Notes under the pieces: model-generated
The model's input: only the letters and a program-made list of their open reading frames with translations
Database searches by the model: none
What the model was told of the DNA's origin: nothing
DNA from: Bacillus sp. FJAT-29937
GTDB lineage: Bacteria > Bacillota > Bacilli > Bacillales > Cytobacillaceae
Length of the DNA stretch: 64,000 bases
Reading direction: 5' to 3'
NCBI RefSeq assembly: GCF_001509555.1
Contig: NZ_LMAS01000001.1
Location: forward strand, 342,971-406,970
Position numbers and translations under genes: made by a program
Part shown: piece after piece, positions 43,454 to 54,857 of the stretch
How the letters are laid out: each line of letters opens with the position of its first letter
Numbering within the stretch: position 1 is the stretch's first letter

Positions 43454-45454
43454 CTAGAATAATGATTTAACACGCGCCACAACATTTTCAACCGTGAAAC
43501 CATATTCTGCCATGATTTTTTCACCCGGAGCAGATGCACCAAATTGATCAATGCAAAGGACATCTCCTTCATCTCCAGCATAGCGGTGCCAGCCAAGAGA
43601 AGCGCCCATTTCAATCGCTAATCTTCTCTTCACATCTTTAGGAATTACACTTTCCTTGTATTCCTTCGATTGAGCTTCAAAACGATCCCATGAAGGCATA
43701 CTGATAACTGCTGCTGAAATACCTTCTGATTCTAAAGCTTTCTGGGCTTCAACTGCTAAGCTTACCTCTGATCCAGAAGCAATTAATAAGGCATCAGCTT
43801 TATCTTTGCTCGCAGGTGATACGACATATGCCCCTTTTGAAACGCCATCATATGCTGCTTCTTTTGTACCTTTTAATGTTGGCAGATCTTGTCTCGTTAA
43901 GACGAGGGCTGTTGGCTTATCAGTTGATTCCACCGCTAATTTCCAAGCTGCAGCTGTTTCATTTCCATCAGCAGGACGAACAACAGATAGGTTAGGCATT
44001 GCACGCAATGCTGCTAATTGTTCTATTGGCTCATGTGTTGGTCCATCCTCACCAACAGCAATGCTATCATGTGTAAATACATACGTAACAGGCAGCTTCA
44101 TTAAGGCAGCTAGACGAATAGCCGGACGAAGGTAATCAGAGAATACAAAGAAGGTACCTCCAAATACTTTTAATCCTCCATGTAAAGCCATTCCATTTAA
44201 AGCAGCTCCCATTGCAAATTCACGAACTCCAAACCAAATGTTTTTTCCATCAAAAGTCTCTGGTGTAAAGTCTCCTGCCCCTTTAATCATTGTCTTATTT
44301 GAACCTGCAAGGTCAGCAGATCCTCCGATAAAGGAAGGAAGGTTTTTGGCAATAGCATTCAATGCCTCGCCAGATGACGAACGGCTCGCAATGCTTTTTC
44401 CTTCTTCATAAGCAGGTATTTCGTTTGCCCAACCTTGTTTAAGCTCGCTTTTAATGGCCAGGTCTAGCTCATTTGCAAGCTCAGGAAACTCATTTCTGTA
44501 TTGAGCGAATAGGTCATTCCATTCTTGCTCCTTCTTAGCTCCTTGTTCTGCGACAAGCTTTCTGAAATGCTCATACACTTCTTCAGGAACGTAGAAGTCT
44601 TCTTCAAATGTCCATTTATAAGCTTCCTTCGTTAACTTTAATTCATCAGCACCAAGAGGAGCTCCATGAACATCAGATTTACCAGATTTATTTGGTGATC
44701 CATAGCCAATGACTGTTCTTACTTCAATAAGTGTTGGGTGGTTAACATCTTGTTTCGCTTCTTCTATTGCGTTTGCAATGTCAGTTAGATCGTTCCCATC
44801 TTCTACTCTTAAGTATTGCCAGCCATAGGATTTAAATCTCTGTTCAACACTTTCAGAGAACGACTTATTTAAGTCGCCATCAAGGGAAATATCATTCGAG
44901 TCGTAAAGCACTATTAATCTTCCAAGGTTAAGATGGCCAGCAAGAGAAGCTGCTTCTGCAGAAACACCTTCCATTAGATCTCCATCTCCACAAATGCTGT
45001 ATGTATAATGATCAACTAGGTTATATTGATCTTTGTTATAGACTGCTGCTAAATGGCGCTCAGCCATTGCCATTCCAACTGACATTGCTATTCCTTGCCC
45101 AAGAGGACCTGTAGTTGCATCTACTCCAGGCGTATGACCAAACTCAGGATGTCCTGGGGTTTTGCTTCCCCATTGCCTAAAGTTTTTAATATCCTCCATT
45201 GATACATCATATCCCGAAAGATGAAGAAGGCTATATAGAAGCATAGAACCGTGGCCAGCTGAAAGAACAAAACGGTCACGATTAAACCACTGAGGATTTT
45301 TAGGATTATGATTCATAAATTGAGTCCAAAGTGTATAGGCCATTGGCGCTGCACCCATTGGCATTCCCGGGTGACCTGATTTTGCTTTTTCAATTGCATC
45401 AATAGATAAAGTACGAATAGAACTTATGGATAAAGCATCGTTTTGATCAAACAT
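43454..45454 (-). CDS. tkt: Transketolase
   Basis: Thiamine-diphosphate enzyme of the pentose phosphate path. Motifs: [24 protein letters not shown], the ThDP-binding [13 protein letters not shown], and [15 protein letters not shown]. The start is ATG 45454 (666 residues), with AAGGG nine bases upstream; ATG 45463 sits directly on the ribosome site. It is a single gene between ynzC and sirA. Confidence 0.96.
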   Translation of the reverse strand: MFDQNDALSISSIRTLSIDAIEKAKSGHPGMPMGAAPMAYTLWTQFMNHNPKNPQWFNRDRFVLSAGHGSMLLYSLLHLSGYDVSMEDIKNFRQWGSKTPGHPEFGHTPGVDATTGPLGQGIAMSVGMAMAERHLAAVYNKDQYNLVDHYTYSICGDGDLMEGVSAEAASLAGHLNLGRLIVLYDSNDISLDGDLNKSFSESVEQRFKSYGWQYLRVEDGNDLTDIANAIEEAKQDVNHPTLIEVRTVIGYGSPNKSGKSDVHGAPLGADELKLTKEAYKWTFEEDFYVPEEVYEHFRKLVAEQGAKKEQEWNDLFAQYRNEFPELANELDLAIKSELKQGWANEIPAYEEGKSIASRSSSGEALNAIAKNLPSFIGGSADLAGSNKTMIKGAGDFTPETFDGKNIWFGVREFAMGAALNGMALHGGLKVFGGTFFVFSDYLRPAIRLAALMKLPVTYVFTHDSIAVGEDGPTHEPIEQLAALRAMPNLSVVRPADGNETAAAWKLAVESTDKPTALVLTRQDLPTLKGTKEAAYDGVSKGAYVVSPASKDKADALLIASGSEVSLAVEAQKALESEGISAAVISMPSWDRFEAQSKEYKESVIPKDVKRRLAIEMGASLGWHRYAGDEGDVLCIDQFGASAPGEKIMAEYGFTVENVVARVKSLF

Positions 45455-45636
45455 GTGAGACATCCCTTCTGCGAATAATTATTACTCTTCTAATATTAAA
45501 GATAGCGCCCTTCTAATACAACAAAATGTATAAATAATAATTAAAATTCTATTATTTATTATTTTGCCTTAAAAAGTTATGTATATGTAAGGAAGGAAAC
45601 ATTTGCTTTATTCCTTCCATTCATGTTTCTAATTTA

Positions 45637-45870
45637 TTAATGCAGCGGATCTTTGTTTTGAATCTTTTTAAGCTTTTCAGGGGTAACATCATTTCCTTTA
45701 GGGTCAACAATGGTAACACCTTTAAGCGTAGTAAGCATAGATGAGCGGAAGGTCTCTAAATATTCTTTGCGAAGAGCAGACTGTTCCTTCGCCTCGGCTT
45801 CATTTAATCCTACTTTCTTTGCCTTGTTTGCAAGAGCATTAATTCGATTTAGTTTATCTTTTGGCAGCAT
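45637..45870 (-). CDS. ynzC: YnzC (DUF896)
   Basis: A 77-residue DUF896 protein (DKLNRINALANKAKKVGLN, then EQSALRKEYLETFR), a two-helix hairpin. In B. subtilis it is in the yneA-yneB-ynzC SOS operon. Here a terminator lies between yneB and ynzC (45958-45977), so expression with yneAB would need readthrough. The role is unknown. Confidence 0.92.
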   Translation of the reverse strand: MLPKDKLNRINALANKAKKVGLNEAEAKEQSALRKEYLETFRSSMLTTLKGVTIVDPKGNDVTPEKLKKIQNKDPLH

Positions 45871-45957
45871 AGTTAAGCTCCTTTATTTTTCATTGAATCC
45901 CATTGCCATGTTACTAAAAAAGAGCCATTTTGACAAGAAAGGGCTATTATGAAAAAA

Positions 45958-45977
45958 CTCTACCTTACTAGATAGAG
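45958..45977 (-). terminator. Terminator after yneB
   Basis: Seven-base stem (one G-U) CTCTATC / GGTAGAG on the minus strand, followed by TTTTTTCAT. It separates yneB from ynzC. Confidence 0.75.
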
Positions 45978-46008
45978 CTTCAGCTAAACATAAAAGAATT
46001 TATTCACA

Positions 46009-46692
<684 letters not shown>

Positions 46693-47016
46693 TTATTGGG
46701 AACTTGCTAACTCGGTATGAACCTCTGATGAATAATCCTTTAACACAGGAATGACGAGTTCGTCTCCAGGAAAGATTCTTTCCCCTGAGATTCCGTTATT
46801 CCGCTCGACCCAGCTAATAAACTCTATTTCTGTTAATTCATGATTCATTGAAAAGTCTTCGGCAATTTGCCATAATGTGTCGCCATCATTGACAGTAATC
46901 TTTATATAATTAATATTTTCGGATTCTCCAAGCTGATTTATTAAGATAAAGGCAGTAAAAAAGCTTAAAACGAATAGAATAATAGCATACGAATATCGAT
47001 TCCACAATTTTTTCAT
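46693..47016 (-). CDS. yneA: SOS cell-division inhibitor YneA
   Basis: A 107-residue membrane-anchored protein: one N-terminal helix (YAIILFVLSFFTAFILI) then an extracytoplasmic LysM domain (VNDGDTLWQIAEDF ... FPGDELVIP). YneA halts septum formation after DNA damage. It is divergent from lexA across shared LexA boxes. Confidence 0.92.
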   Translation of the reverse strand: MKKLWNRYSYAIILFVLSFFTAFILINQLGESENINYIKITVNDGDTLWQIAEDFSMNHELTEIEFISWVERNNGISGERIFPGDELVIPVLKDYSSEVHTELASSQ

Positions 47017-47033
47017 ACTTACACACCTCGTTA

Positions 47034-47111
47034 AGAATATATGTTCGGTTATTGATTTTATTATAAACCGAACATTTGTTTTGTGTCAACAATTATTCGA
47101 ACTTATGTTTG
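47034..47111. promoter_or_regulatory. Three LexA (SOS) boxes between yneA and lexA
   Basis: Matches to CGAAC-N4-GTTCG: AGAATATATGTTCG (47034-47047), CGAACATTTGTTTT (47069-47082), CGAACTTATGTTTG (47098-47111). The last overlaps the lexA -35 box, giving autorepression; the first two cover the yneA promoter side. Confidence 0.85.
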
Positions 47112-47137
47112 TACTATGTTGCAAGTGGTGCTATAAT
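47109..47137 (+). promoter_or_regulatory. lexA promoter
   Basis: TTGTAC (47109-47114) and TATAAT (47132-47137) with a 17-base spacer, the -35 overlapped by a LexA box. Confidence 0.82.
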
Positions 47138-47170
47138 TAGGGAAAGAAAATCATAAGAGGTGTGATTATG

Positions 47171-47794
47171 ATGGCGAAATTATCAAAAAGGCAGCAGGAT
47201 ATATTAAATTTCATTAAAGAGGAAGTCAGACAAAAAGGTTACCCACCATCTGTTAGAGAAATTGGCGAAGCAGTCGGTTTAGCCTCCAGCTCAACTGTCC
47301 ATGGCCACCTTGCCAGATTAGAAAGCAAAGGCTTGATTCGGAGAGATCCTACGAAACCGCGTGCGATTGAAATATTAGACTTAGAAGGAACTGTACAAGC
47401 TCCTGACTATAAGATCGTGAATGTTCCAATTGTAGGAAAGGTAACAGCTGGCCAGCCAATAACAGCAATTGAAAATGTTGAGGAATATTTTCCGCTGCCC
47501 GAAAGGCTGGTACCTGATGCTGATCATGTTTTTATGCTTGAAATTATGGGTGAGAGTATGATAGAGGCTGGGATCCTTGACGGAGATTATGTCATTGTGA
47601 GACAGCAGCAAACCGCTAATAATGGGGATATTATTGTTGCGATGACTGAGGATGACGAAGCTACTGTTAAGAGATTCTTTAAGGAAAAGGATTATATTAG
47701 ACTTCAGCCTGAAAACTCTAGCATGGAGCCAATTATTCTTCGAAATGTATCGATTTTAGGCAAAGTTATAGGCGTGTATCGGAATATTCACTAG
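47171..47794 (+). CDS. lexA: SOS repressor LexA
   Basis: A 207-residue SOS repressor: N-terminal winged helix ([12 protein letters not shown] ... [24 protein letters not shown]), the Ala-Gly self-cleavage site in GKVTAGQP, the catalytic Ser in GESMIEAG and Lys in ATVKRFF. The start chosen is ATG 47171 (MAKLSKRQ), matching Bacillus LexA; ATG 47168 and GTG 47162 are in frame. Confidence 0.96.
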   Translation: MAKLSKRQQDILNFIKEEVRQKGYPPSVREIGEAVGLASSSTVHGHLARLESKGLIRRDPTKPRAIEILDLEGTVQAPDYKIVNVPIVGKVTAGQPITAIENVEEYFPLPERLVPDADHVFMLEIMGESMIEAGILDGDYVIVRQQQTANNGDIIVAMTEDDEATVKRFFKEKDYIRLQPENSSMEPIILRNVSILGKVIGVYRNIH

Positions 47795-47803
47795 AACGAA
47801 TGA

Positions 47804-47827
47804 AAGCGGGCATTTATTTGCCGGCTT
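47804..47827 (+). terminator. Terminator of lexA
   Basis: Nine-base stem with one mismatch (AAGCGGGCA / TGCCGGCTT), followed by TTTCTAAT. Confidence 0.8.
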
Positions 47828-48014
47828 TTTCTAATACAATGATTGTTAATTTCATATTTACCTCTATAAATATATGATTTTTTTACTACTTTATTTTCAG
47901 AGAAATGAATATTTATACACATTCTATTTATTGGAAAATTATATAAACTTATAGTACATCCAGAATCAACCTAAGGTCGCTAAAAAAATCTCGACTTTAG
48001 GAGGTGAAGTCCAA

Positions 48015-48305
48015 ATGTATTTAAACATTTTCTTCGCTGTTTTGATTGGTGGACTTGTCGGTGCTGCAGGGCATATTCGAAAAGAAGGAAGAATTATCAA
48101 GCCTAGAAAAACGAAAAAATTCATTTACCTTGGTTATTTGGAAGAAGTTATTTTAGGTGGACTTGCTGCAGCTTTTTTAGTAATTTTTTCTGCTCCCGAT
48201 TCAACATTAAAGGTTGTTTCATTATCTATTATTGCCGGTTTAGGAGGAGACACTCTGCTTAGATGTCTTGATTTCTTAAAAATAAGGGAAAAAGATCAGA
48301 ATTAA
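48015..48305 (+). CDS. DUF4257 small membrane protein
   Basis: A 96-residue protein with two to three hydrophobic segments (NIFFAVLIGGLVGAAGHI, EVILGGLAAAFLVIFSAP, IIAGLGGDTLL), as in the DUF4257 family of Bacillus. An AGGAGGTGA lies upstream. Function is unknown. Confidence 0.78.
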   Translation: MYLNIFFAVLIGGLVGAAGHIRKEGRIIKPRKTKKFIYLGYLEEVILGGLAAAFLVIFSAPDSTLKVVSLSIIAGLGGDTLLRCLDFLKIREKDQN

Positions 48306-48702
48306 TTGTATTTATTTTATCCCTCCTAAATTAGCGGGGATTTTTTTTGTTGTTTACTCACTTTTATAAGGAGTTTATTATCTCCCCCTTTGTTTACAGA
48401 AGTGTTTTACCCTAATCCATTTAATAGAAGGAATGGGGATACCTATGAATCTCTTCTATCACCGATGTGATTAAAAAACGATTTGAACCAAATAAAGGTC
48501 ATATCCCCTTAAAAATTACTCCATTCTTAAAATATGCCTGCTGTAAATCCCATTCATCTATATCAACTCTCTTCACTAAAAGTATAATTACACCAAATCT
48601 GTTTAAGAACAATATGCCAAAATTCGCTAACATGAGTATAAAATCGATTATTTATTCAAAAGTTATTAATGTAGTATATTATTTAATGAAGGAGTTTTAT
48701 CC
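48306..48702. other. Gene-free AT-rich stretch
   Basis: About 400 bases without a convincing gene. A short hairpin (ATCCC/GGGGAT then eight T, 48321-48351) ends the DUF4257 transcript. A 79-codon open frame here (48467-48706) lacks a ribosome site and has biased, unlikely composition. The end holds the promoter of the DUF378 gene. Confidence 0.6.
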
Positions 48703-49002
48703 ATGAAAATATTACAACGGATCGCTTTAGCTTTAGTAATTATTGGCGCTGTAAACTGGGGTCTAATTGGATTTTTTCAATTTGATTTAGTAGCAGCAAT
48801 CTTTGGTGGACAAGATGCATTTTTGTCCAGAATAATTTATGGTCTTGTAGGTATAAGTGGTTTGATTTGTTTATCTCTTTTATTCGCACCAATGGACGAA
48901 GAGGTTGAACGTGACACGAACCTACAAGGCAATAGAAACCTTAATTATGCTACTGAGTTTGGAGAAGAAACAGATTTATCGAAATTAAGAGATGATGAAT
49001 AA
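48703..49002 (+). CDS. DUF378 (YuzA-like) membrane protein
   Basis: A 99-residue protein with the DUF378 pattern: LALVIIGAVNWGLIGFFQFDLVAAIFGG followed by a second helix (IIYGLVGISGLICLSLLF). A ~30-residue acidic tail extends past the usual length. It has a strong GAAGGAG upstream. Function is unknown. Confidence 0.88.
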   Translation: MKILQRIALALVIIGAVNWGLIGFFQFDLVAAIFGGQDAFLSRIIYGLVGISGLICLSLLFAPMDEEVERDTNLQGNRNLNYATEFGEETDLSKLRDDE

Positions 49003-49012
49003 CTTCCTTAAA

Positions 49013-49038
49013 GAAGGTGAGTAAAACTGCTCACCTTC
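49013..49038 (+). terminator. Terminator of the DUF378 gene
   Basis: Nine-base perfect stem GAAGGTGAG / CTCACCTTC, followed by AAGTTTTTC. Confidence 0.85.
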
Positions 49039-49233
49039 AAGTTTTTCAACATGGCAGTATACAAATTTCTTCTGATGTAAATTTACACATTCGCAAGAAA
49101 ACTGAAGAGATAGAATGAAGAAATTTGAGTATATTTAACGAATTTCCTCGAATTTTTTTATAAAACAAAATATGGAAATTATCGGGCAGTTATGTTTTGT
49201 ACAACATTTTAATAAAGCTAACGGAAAACAAAA

Positions 49234-49262
49234 AACCGCTAGAGCATGATGCCCCAACGGTT
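49234..49262 (-). terminator. Terminator of glnRA
   Basis: Twelve-base stem containing three G-U pairs on the minus strand (AACCGTTGGGGC / GCTCTAGCGGTT), followed by TTTTGTTTT. Confidence 0.85.
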
Positions 49263-49269
49263 AGAATGA

Positions 49270-50604
49270 TTAATACGTCGTCATATACTGCTCGCGCTCC
49301 CAAGGATGCACCTGCGTGCGGAACATATCCCACTCAATCTCTTTCGCCTCTACAAAGTGTTCAAAAATATGTCCCCCTAATGCTGAAACGATAATCTCGT
49401 TTCCTTTCAGCTTATCAAGAGCTTCTGCTAATGTAGAAGGAAGGTCGTCAATTCCTTCAGCCTTTCTTTCTTCCTTACTCATTACATAAATATTTCGGTC
49501 AACAGATGCCGGTGGAATAAGGCTATTCTTAATCCCATCCAGGCCAGCCTTTAATAATACAGCCATTGCAAGATAAGGGTTTGCTGCCGGATCAACACTG
49601 CGAACCTCTACACGTGTGCTAATTCCTCTTGATGATGGAATACGCACTAGTGGAGAACGGTTCTGTGCTGACCAAGCTACATAGCATGGCGCTTCATACC
49701 CTGGCACCAAACGCTTATAGGAGTTGACTGTTGGATTTGTAACAGCTGTAAAGCCTGTTGAATGTTTCAGAATACCGGCAATAAATTGGCGTGCATAATC
49801 ACTAAGCTGTAATTCCCCTTTTTCATCAAAGAAAGCATTTTTCCCTTCTTTAAATAAAGACACATTGCAGTGCATCCCTGACCCCGCCACACCGAAAAGA
49901 GGCTTTGGCATAAATGTTGCATGAAGGCCATGTTTACGAGCAATCGTTTTTACGACTAATTTAAATGTTTGAATTTGGTCGCATGCCGTTAGGGCATCTG
50001 CATATTTGAAATCAATCTCATGCTGTCCTGGAGCCACCTCATGGTGAGATGCTTCAATTTCAAATCCCATTTCCTCCAACTCAAGAACGATATCACGGCG
50101 GCAATTTTCACCAAGATCTGTAGGCGCAAGGTCAAAGTAACCCCCATTATCATTTAGCTCAAGTGACGGATCTCCATTTTGATCAAGCTTGAATAAGAAG
50201 AACTCTGGCTCTGGTCCAAGATTAAAATCATTAAAGCCCATTTCTTCCATTTCCTTCAAAATCCGTTTAAGATTGTTTCTTGGGTCCCCTTGGAATGGTG
50301 TTCCATCGGCATTATGAATATCGCAGATTAGACGTGCAACCTTTCCCTTCTCAGCAGTCCAAGGAAAGACAACCCATGTATCAAGATCAGGAAATAAATA
50401 CATATCAGATTCCTCAATACGAACGAAACCTTCAATGGAGGAACCGTCAAACATCATTTTATTGACAAGTGCTTTTTCTAGCTGACTGATTGGGATTTCA
50501 ACGTTTTTAATCGTTCCTAATATATCAGTAAATTGGAGACGAATAAATTTAACGTTTTGTTCTTCTGAAATTCTTTTAATGTCTTCTTTGGTGAATTTTG
50601 GCAT
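49270..50604 (-). CDS. glnA: Glutamine synthetase
   Basis: Type I-alpha glutamine synthetase, 444 residues as in B. subtilis. The beta-grasp and catalytic parts are complete: [46 protein letters not shown], and [17 protein letters not shown]; the feedback-inhibition Glu region lies at [12 protein letters not shown]. It is the second gene of glnRA, 35 bases from glnR. GS also controls GlnR and TnrA activity by feedback. Confidence 0.97.
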   Translation of the reverse strand: MPKFTKEDIKRISEEQNVKFIRLQFTDILGTIKNVEIPISQLEKALVNKMMFDGSSIEGFVRIEESDMYLFPDLDTWVVFPWTAEKGKVARLICDIHNADGTPFQGDPRNNLKRILKEMEEMGFNDFNLGPEPEFFLFKLDQNGDPSLELNDNGGYFDLAPTDLGENCRRDIVLELEEMGFEIEASHHEVAPGQHEIDFKYADALTACDQIQTFKLVVKTIARKHGLHATFMPKPLFGVAGSGMHCNVSLFKEGKNAFFDEKGELQLSDYARQFIAGILKHSTGFTAVTNPTVNSYKRLVPGYEAPCYVAWSAQNRSPLVRIPSSRGISTRVEVRSVDPAANPYLAMAVLLKAGLDGIKNSLIPPASVDRNIYVMSKEERKAEGIDDLPSTLAEALDKLKGNEIIVSALGGHIFEHFVEAKEIEWDMFRTQVHPWEREQYMTTY

Positions 50605-50639
50605 AAATAAGTTCCTCCTTAGTAGTTAAACAAAAATCG

Positions 50640-51038
50640 TCAATGAAAAAAGCGATTCATATTTACTTGATGGGATGACGGCAAATGAAATCTTCCTGCC
50701 CTCACAATTTCCTTGCGCAAATGTCTTCTAATTTCATCATTTGAAATCTCTCGTTCTGCTTTTTCATCTTTAAATTGATGTGCAGGCCTCTGATCTTTCA
50801 TAAAAAATAGCTGTTTAATTCCAGCCATATTTACCCCTTGGTCAATGAGGTCTTTAATTTCTAGAAGCTTATCAATATCATTTAGTGAAAACATTCTTCT
50901 ATTGCCATCTGTTCTTGCTGGAGAAATCAATTGGTGTTCCTCGTAGTACCGAATTTGACGTGCAGATAATTCGGTTAATTGCATGACTGGGCCAATTGGG
51001 AAAAGCGGCATGGAACGGCGAATCTTGCTTCCAGTCAC
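50640..51038 (-). CDS. glnR: MerR-family nitrogen repressor GlnR
   Basis: A 132-residue MerR-type repressor: wing-helix ([33 protein letters not shown]) and the C-terminal RFF(H) tail that senses GS. The start is GTG 51038 behind GGGAGGAG. It represses its own operon at the two boxes upstream. Confidence 0.95.
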   Translation of the reverse strand: MTGSKIRRSMPLFPIGPVMQLTELSARQIRYYEEHQLISPARTDGNRRMFSLNDIDKLLEIKDLIDQGVNMAGIKQLFFMKDQRPAHQFKDEKAEREISNDEIRRHLRKEIVRAGRFHLPSSHQVNMNRFFH

Positions 51039-51070
51039 TTATTTCTCCTCCCTTTTCTATTTTATAAATA

Positions 51071-51122
51071 AATATATATGAATGTTAGGTTTCTTGTCAA
51101 TATGATGTTAGGTTTCCTTACA
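51071..51122 (-). promoter_or_regulatory. glnRA promoter with two GlnR/TnrA boxes
   Basis: TGTAAGGAAACCTAACA (51106-51122) fits TGTNA-N7-TNACA exactly; TGACAAGAAACCTAACA (51083-51099) is a one-base variant. The second overlaps the -35 TTGACA (51095-51100), with -10 TATATT (51071-51076) 18 bases on. Confidence 0.88.
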
Positions 51123-51142
51123 TGGATTTTTTTAAAAAAGAA

Positions 51143-51170
51143 AAGGACAGCTTATGTTGACGCTGTCCTT
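51143..51170 (-). terminator. Terminator of hflX-ynbB
   Basis: Nine-base perfect stem AAGGACAGC / GCTGTCCTT followed on the minus strand by TTCTTTTTT. Confidence 0.88.
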
Positions 51171-51184
51171 AGTATGTTCACTAA

Positions 51185-52453
51185 TTAAATTTGAATGAAA
51201 CCCTTTTCGATCAATCCATTTATCGCAGTACAAACGGCAACTTTCACGTGGGAATAGGTAAGTCCTCCTTGAACATATGCCACATACGGCGGTCTTATTG
51301 GGCCATCTGCTGAAAGCTCTATACTAGCTCCCTGCACAAAAGCTCCAGCTGCCATAATCACTTCATCTTCATATCCAGGCATCGCACTTGGATATGGAGT
51401 AACATGGGAATTAATTGGAGCAGCATATTGAATAGCCTGACAAAAAGCAATCATTTTATCACGGTCATCAAATTGGACTGACTGGATTAAGTCCGTTCTT
51501 TCTGCATCCCATTTTGGTGAAGAATTCATTCCAAGCCTCTCTAAAAATGCCGAAGTAAAAACTGCTCCCTTTAGTGCTTGGCCGACAATGTGAGGGGCTA
51601 GGAAAAAGCCCTGATACATTTCTTGGAGGCTGTATAGAGAGGCTCCGGCTTCCGCACCGATTCCCGGTGAAGTCATCCGATAGGAGCATGCCTCTACCAA
51701 CTTCTCTTTCCCGACAATATACCCCCCTGTTTTTGCAAGTCCTCCACCAGGGTTTTTAATTAATGACCCAGCCATTAAATCCGCTCCAACATGGCATGGT
51801 TCTTTCGTCTCTACAAATTCTCCGTAGCAATTATCAACAAAAACAACTACATCTGATTTTATTTCCTTCACGAATTTAACCATCTCTTCAATCTGAGCAA
51901 TTGTAAAGGAAGGTCTAGTGGCATACCCTTTTGATCGTTGAATTCCGATCATTTTTGTGTGAGGCTTAATTGCTTTTGCCACAGCTTCATAATTAACTGA
52001 TCCATCTTCCATTAAATTAACAGCGTTATATGTAATTCCGAATTCCTTTAAAGAACCAACGCCATTTCCCCTTAGGCCCACTATTTCTTCTAATGTGTCA
52101 TATGGTTTCCCGGTAATATATAGCAGTTCATCTCCAGGACGAAGCACCCCGAATAAGGCAATGGAGATCGCATGTGTTCCAGAAATAATTTGCGGACGCA
52201 CAACTGCTGATTCTCCGCCGAATACTTCTGCATAGATCCTTTCTAATGTATCCCTTCCCATATCATCATAGCCATATCCGGTTGTCGGTATAAAATGAGA
52301 GTCACTCACCCGATTGTTTTGAAAGCTATTGAGCACACGAAATTGATTCTCATCAATTCTTTCATCAATACCTTTTAATACTTTAGCAATTTGCTGCTCC
52401 ATTTCAGTAACAATTGGCTGCAGCTTTTCCCCATTAGATAACTGTTGAAACAT
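51185..52453 (-). CDS. ynbB: PLP-dependent YnbB / methionine gamma-lyase-like protein
   Basis: A 422-residue PLP enzyme of the 'aluminium resistance' family (fold type I). The lysine is in SLIKNPGGGLAKTGGY, with FVDNCYGEFVE and MTSPGIGAEAG nearby. Its reaction is not established. It lies 13 bases after hflX, as in B. subtilis ynbAB. Confidence 0.92.
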   Translation of the reverse strand: MFQQLSNGEKLQPIVTEMEQQIAKVLKGIDERIDENQFRVLNSFQNNRVSDSHFIPTTGYGYDDMGRDTLERIYAEVFGGESAVVRPQIISGTHAISIALFGVLRPGDELLYITGKPYDTLEEIVGLRGNGVGSLKEFGITYNAVNLMEDGSVNYEAVAKAIKPHTKMIGIQRSKGYATRPSFTIAQIEEMVKFVKEIKSDVVVFVDNCYGEFVETKEPCHVGADLMAGSLIKNPGGGLAKTGGYIVGKEKLVEACSYRMTSPGIGAEAGASLYSLQEMYQGFFLAPHIVGQALKGAVFTSAFLERLGMNSSPKWDAERTDLIQSVQFDDRDKMIAFCQAIQYAAPINSHVTPYPSAMPGYEDEVIMAAGAFVQGASIELSADGPIRPPYVAYVQGGLTYSHVKVAVCTAINGLIEKGFIQI

Positions 52454-52466
52454 GATGTTCTCCTAT

Positions 52467-53723
52467 CTATACTTTATATTTATGCAACTGCCCAGCAATA
52501 TGGTGGTTCTCTAAATAATAGCCTTTACATACATAAATTTGTTTGTCTTCATCGAAAAATAATTCTCGTAATATCGTTTCATTTTTGAGCTGGGAGAGAA
52601 GCTTCCCTTCTGTAGAAGGAACCTCTACATGATATAAACTCATCAATTCCAGAACCATGTTTTCTATCATGCTTTTTAACTCATTACGGTCCTGCTCTTC
52701 AAATGCACTGATTAGAATTGACTTTGTGTTTGCAATTGGAACAAAATCCGGATGCTTAATATCCCTCTTATTATATACCGTTAATTGTGGAATCTTCTCG
52801 TTTTCAAGTTCCTTCAATAGCTCATTAACCGTTTCTTCATGCTGATAATAGTCAGGACTTCCGCTATCCACAACATGCAGGATTAAGTCTGCCTCTTTCA
52901 CCTCTTCCAGCGTGGAGCGAAATGCCGCTATTAGGGTCGTTGGCAAATCTTGAATAAAACCTACTGTATCCGTCAGAAGAGCCGTAAATCCGCTTGGCAG
53001 AATTAACTTTCTTGTCATCGGATCAAGTGTCGCAAATAACTGATTTTCTTCAAAGGAATCTGCCTCCGTCAGCCTGTTAAACAATGTTGATTTTCCAGCA
53101 TTTGTATAGCCGACAATTGCGATTTGAAATGCTTTGTTCTTTTTTCTTCTTTCTCTATACCTGTCACGATGCTGAACAATAACAGATAGCTGGTTTTTTA
53201 TTTCATTGATGCGGCTTCGAATATGTCTTCTGTCCGATTCTAATTTTGTTTCACCTGGTCCTCTAGTTCCAATTCCTCCTCCTAGTCTAGAAAGCTGTGT
53301 TCCCTGCCCTGTCAATCTTGGCAGCAAATATTGCAGCTGGGCTAATTCAACTTGGAGCTTCCCTTCTTTCGAACGTGCACGAGTCGCAAAAATATCCAAA
53401 ATTAATTGAGTCCGATCAATTATTTTCGCATCTACAACTGCAGCAAGATTTCGAACTTGACTTGGTGATAGTTCATCATTAAAAATAATTAAATCTGCTT
53501 CTATTTCTTCTTGAAGGGCCGATAATTCCTCAACCTTTCCCTTCCCAATATATGTAGCCGAGTGGATGCGATCACGTTTTTGCGATAAGGTAGCGATAAC
53601 CTTTCCCTTTGCTGTTTCAGTTAATGAGCCTAGCTCTTCTAGTGAATAGGCAAATTGCTGATCATCTTCATTTGTCTGGCATCCAACAAGAATTACTTTT
53701 TCAAAATTTTGCTTTTGCTCCAA
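52467..53723 (-). CDS. hflX: Ribosome-associated GTPase HflX
   Basis: A 418-residue GTPase that splits stalled or hibernating ribosomes. The N-terminal domain ([24 protein letters not shown]) and the Gly-rich [17 protein letters not shown] loop precede the G domain (G1 [10 protein letters not shown]3 DTVGFI, G4 NKRD). It is the first gene of the pair with ynbB. Confidence 0.94.
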   Translation of the reverse strand: MEQKQNFEKVILVGCQTNEDDQQFAYSLEELGSLTETAKGKVIATLSQKRDRIHSATYIGKGKVEELSALQEEIEADLIIFNDELSPSQVRNLAAVVDAKIIDRTQLILDIFATRARSKEGKLQVELAQLQYLLPRLTGQGTQLSRLGGGIGTRGPGETKLESDRRHIRSRINEIKNQLSVIVQHRDRYRERRKKNKAFQIAIVGYTNAGKSTLFNRLTEADSFEENQLFATLDPMTRKLILPSGFTALLTDTVGFIQDLPTTLIAAFRSTLEEVKEADLILHVVDSGSPDYYQHEETVNELLKELENEKIPQLTVYNKRDIKHPDFVPIANTKSILISAFEEQDRNELKSMIENMVLELMSLYHVEVPSTEGKLLSQLKNETILRELFFDEDKQIYVCKGYYLENHHIAGQLHKYKV

Positions 53724-53877
53724 TCAGCATCCTTCTTTCCTTGTATACTCAATTACAAAAATCACTTAATACTATCATAACAAAATCAATCATTTAACTC
53801 TAATTTCTGTTCGTAGTACGTTTATTTTCAATAGGTAACTAAATACATTCTAAGAAATCGCTCTTTGCAAATTGAAA

Positions 53878-53903
53878 AAGGATTCCTGTTATGTGGAATC
53901 CTT
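53878..53903 (-). terminator. Terminator of spoVK
   Basis: Nine-base perfect stem AAGGATTCC / GGAATCCTT, followed on the minus strand by TTTCAATTT. Confidence 0.85.
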
Positions 53904-53909
53904 CTCATA

Positions 53910-54857
53910 TTAATCCTCTTCAAATACTAAGTCATTGCTCCGGAGTGTCACCAGTTCATGCCTATCATAGCTATTCTGCATTAATAATCTCATAGCCTGA
54001 GCCCTTATCGACTTTTCAATAACGTTTCGAATATACCTTCCATTTGAGAAGCTTACCGGATTTAAATGAGTTTTGATCCAAAGTAAATGGTCATTCAGCT
54101 TCTTTTCCGCTTCATGGCTTAACGTATATTCCCGATCCTTCAACATTCTGTCTCCAATTTCCATGAGCTGTGAAACGGAGTAATCCGGAAAGTCAATCAC
54201 TAACGGAAAGCGAGAATGCAATCCAGGATTTAAAGTGAGAAAGTAGTCCATTTCCCTCGAATAGCCTGCAAGAATAAGAATAAATTCATGCTGCTTATCC
54301 TCCATATGCTTAACAAGCGTATCGATGGCTTCTTTTCCAAAATCCTTCTCCCCGCCTCTTCCAAGTGAATAAGCCTCATCAATAAACAAGATCCCGCCCA
54401 TAGCCTTTTTTATTAAATCCCTCGTCTTCTGTGCCGTATGGCCAATATATTCACCAACGAGATCCGCACGTTCAGCTTCGATTAAATGTCCTTTTGATAA
54501 CACATTCATTTTGAGAAAAAGCTTTCCGATTAATCTGGCAACTGATGTCTTACCAGTTCCAGGATTTCCTTTAAACATCATATGAAGGGCCTGTTTTCCT
54601 GCCTTTAGGCCTGCATCTTCACGTTTCTTATTTACATAAATCCACGCATATATTTCCTTGATCATTCTTTTCATTTCTTCCATTCCTACAAGAGCACCTA
54701 ATTCTTCCTCTATATCTTTAAGTGCTGTATGCTCCGGTGGAATGACCTTAGGTAAGGTTTGAGTTTCAGGAAGTTCTTTCGTTAAGGTTCTGCGATTTTG
54801 TGAATTAAGGACGATGCTAATCTGTCCGTTGTTCTTCATTCGAATTGGCTGGTCCAA
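53910..54857 (-). CDS. spoVK: Stage V sporulation protein K (AAA ATPase)
   Basis: A 315-residue CbxX/CfqX-type AAA ATPase needed for spore maturation. Walker A GNPGTGKTS (near residue 95), Walker B GILFIDEAYSLG and the arginine-finger region LHSRFPLVIDFPDY are clear. The start is TTG 54857, with GAGGTGA seven bases upstream. Sporulation-specific control is expected but no sigma-E promoter was tested. Confidence 0.92.
   Translation of the reverse strand: MDQPIRMKNNGQISIVLNSQNRRTLTKELPETQTLPKVIPPEHTALKDIEEELGALVGMEEMKRMIKEIYAWIYVNKKREDAGLKAGKQALHMMFKGNPGTGKTSVARLIGKLFLKMNVLSKGHLIEAERADLVGEYIGHTAQKTRDLIKKAMGGILFIDEAYSLGRGGEKDFGKEAIDTLVKHMEDKQHEFILILAGYSREMDYFLTLNPGLHSRFPLVIDFPDYSVSQLMEIGDRMLKDREYTLSHEAEKKLNDHLLWIKTHLNPVSFSNGRYIRNVIEKSIRAQAMRLLMQNSYDRHELVTLRSNDLVFEED

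Noticed and set aside
48467-48706. A 79-codon open frame before the DUF378 gene
   Set aside because: No ribosome site, unlikely composition and it overlaps the DUF378 start.
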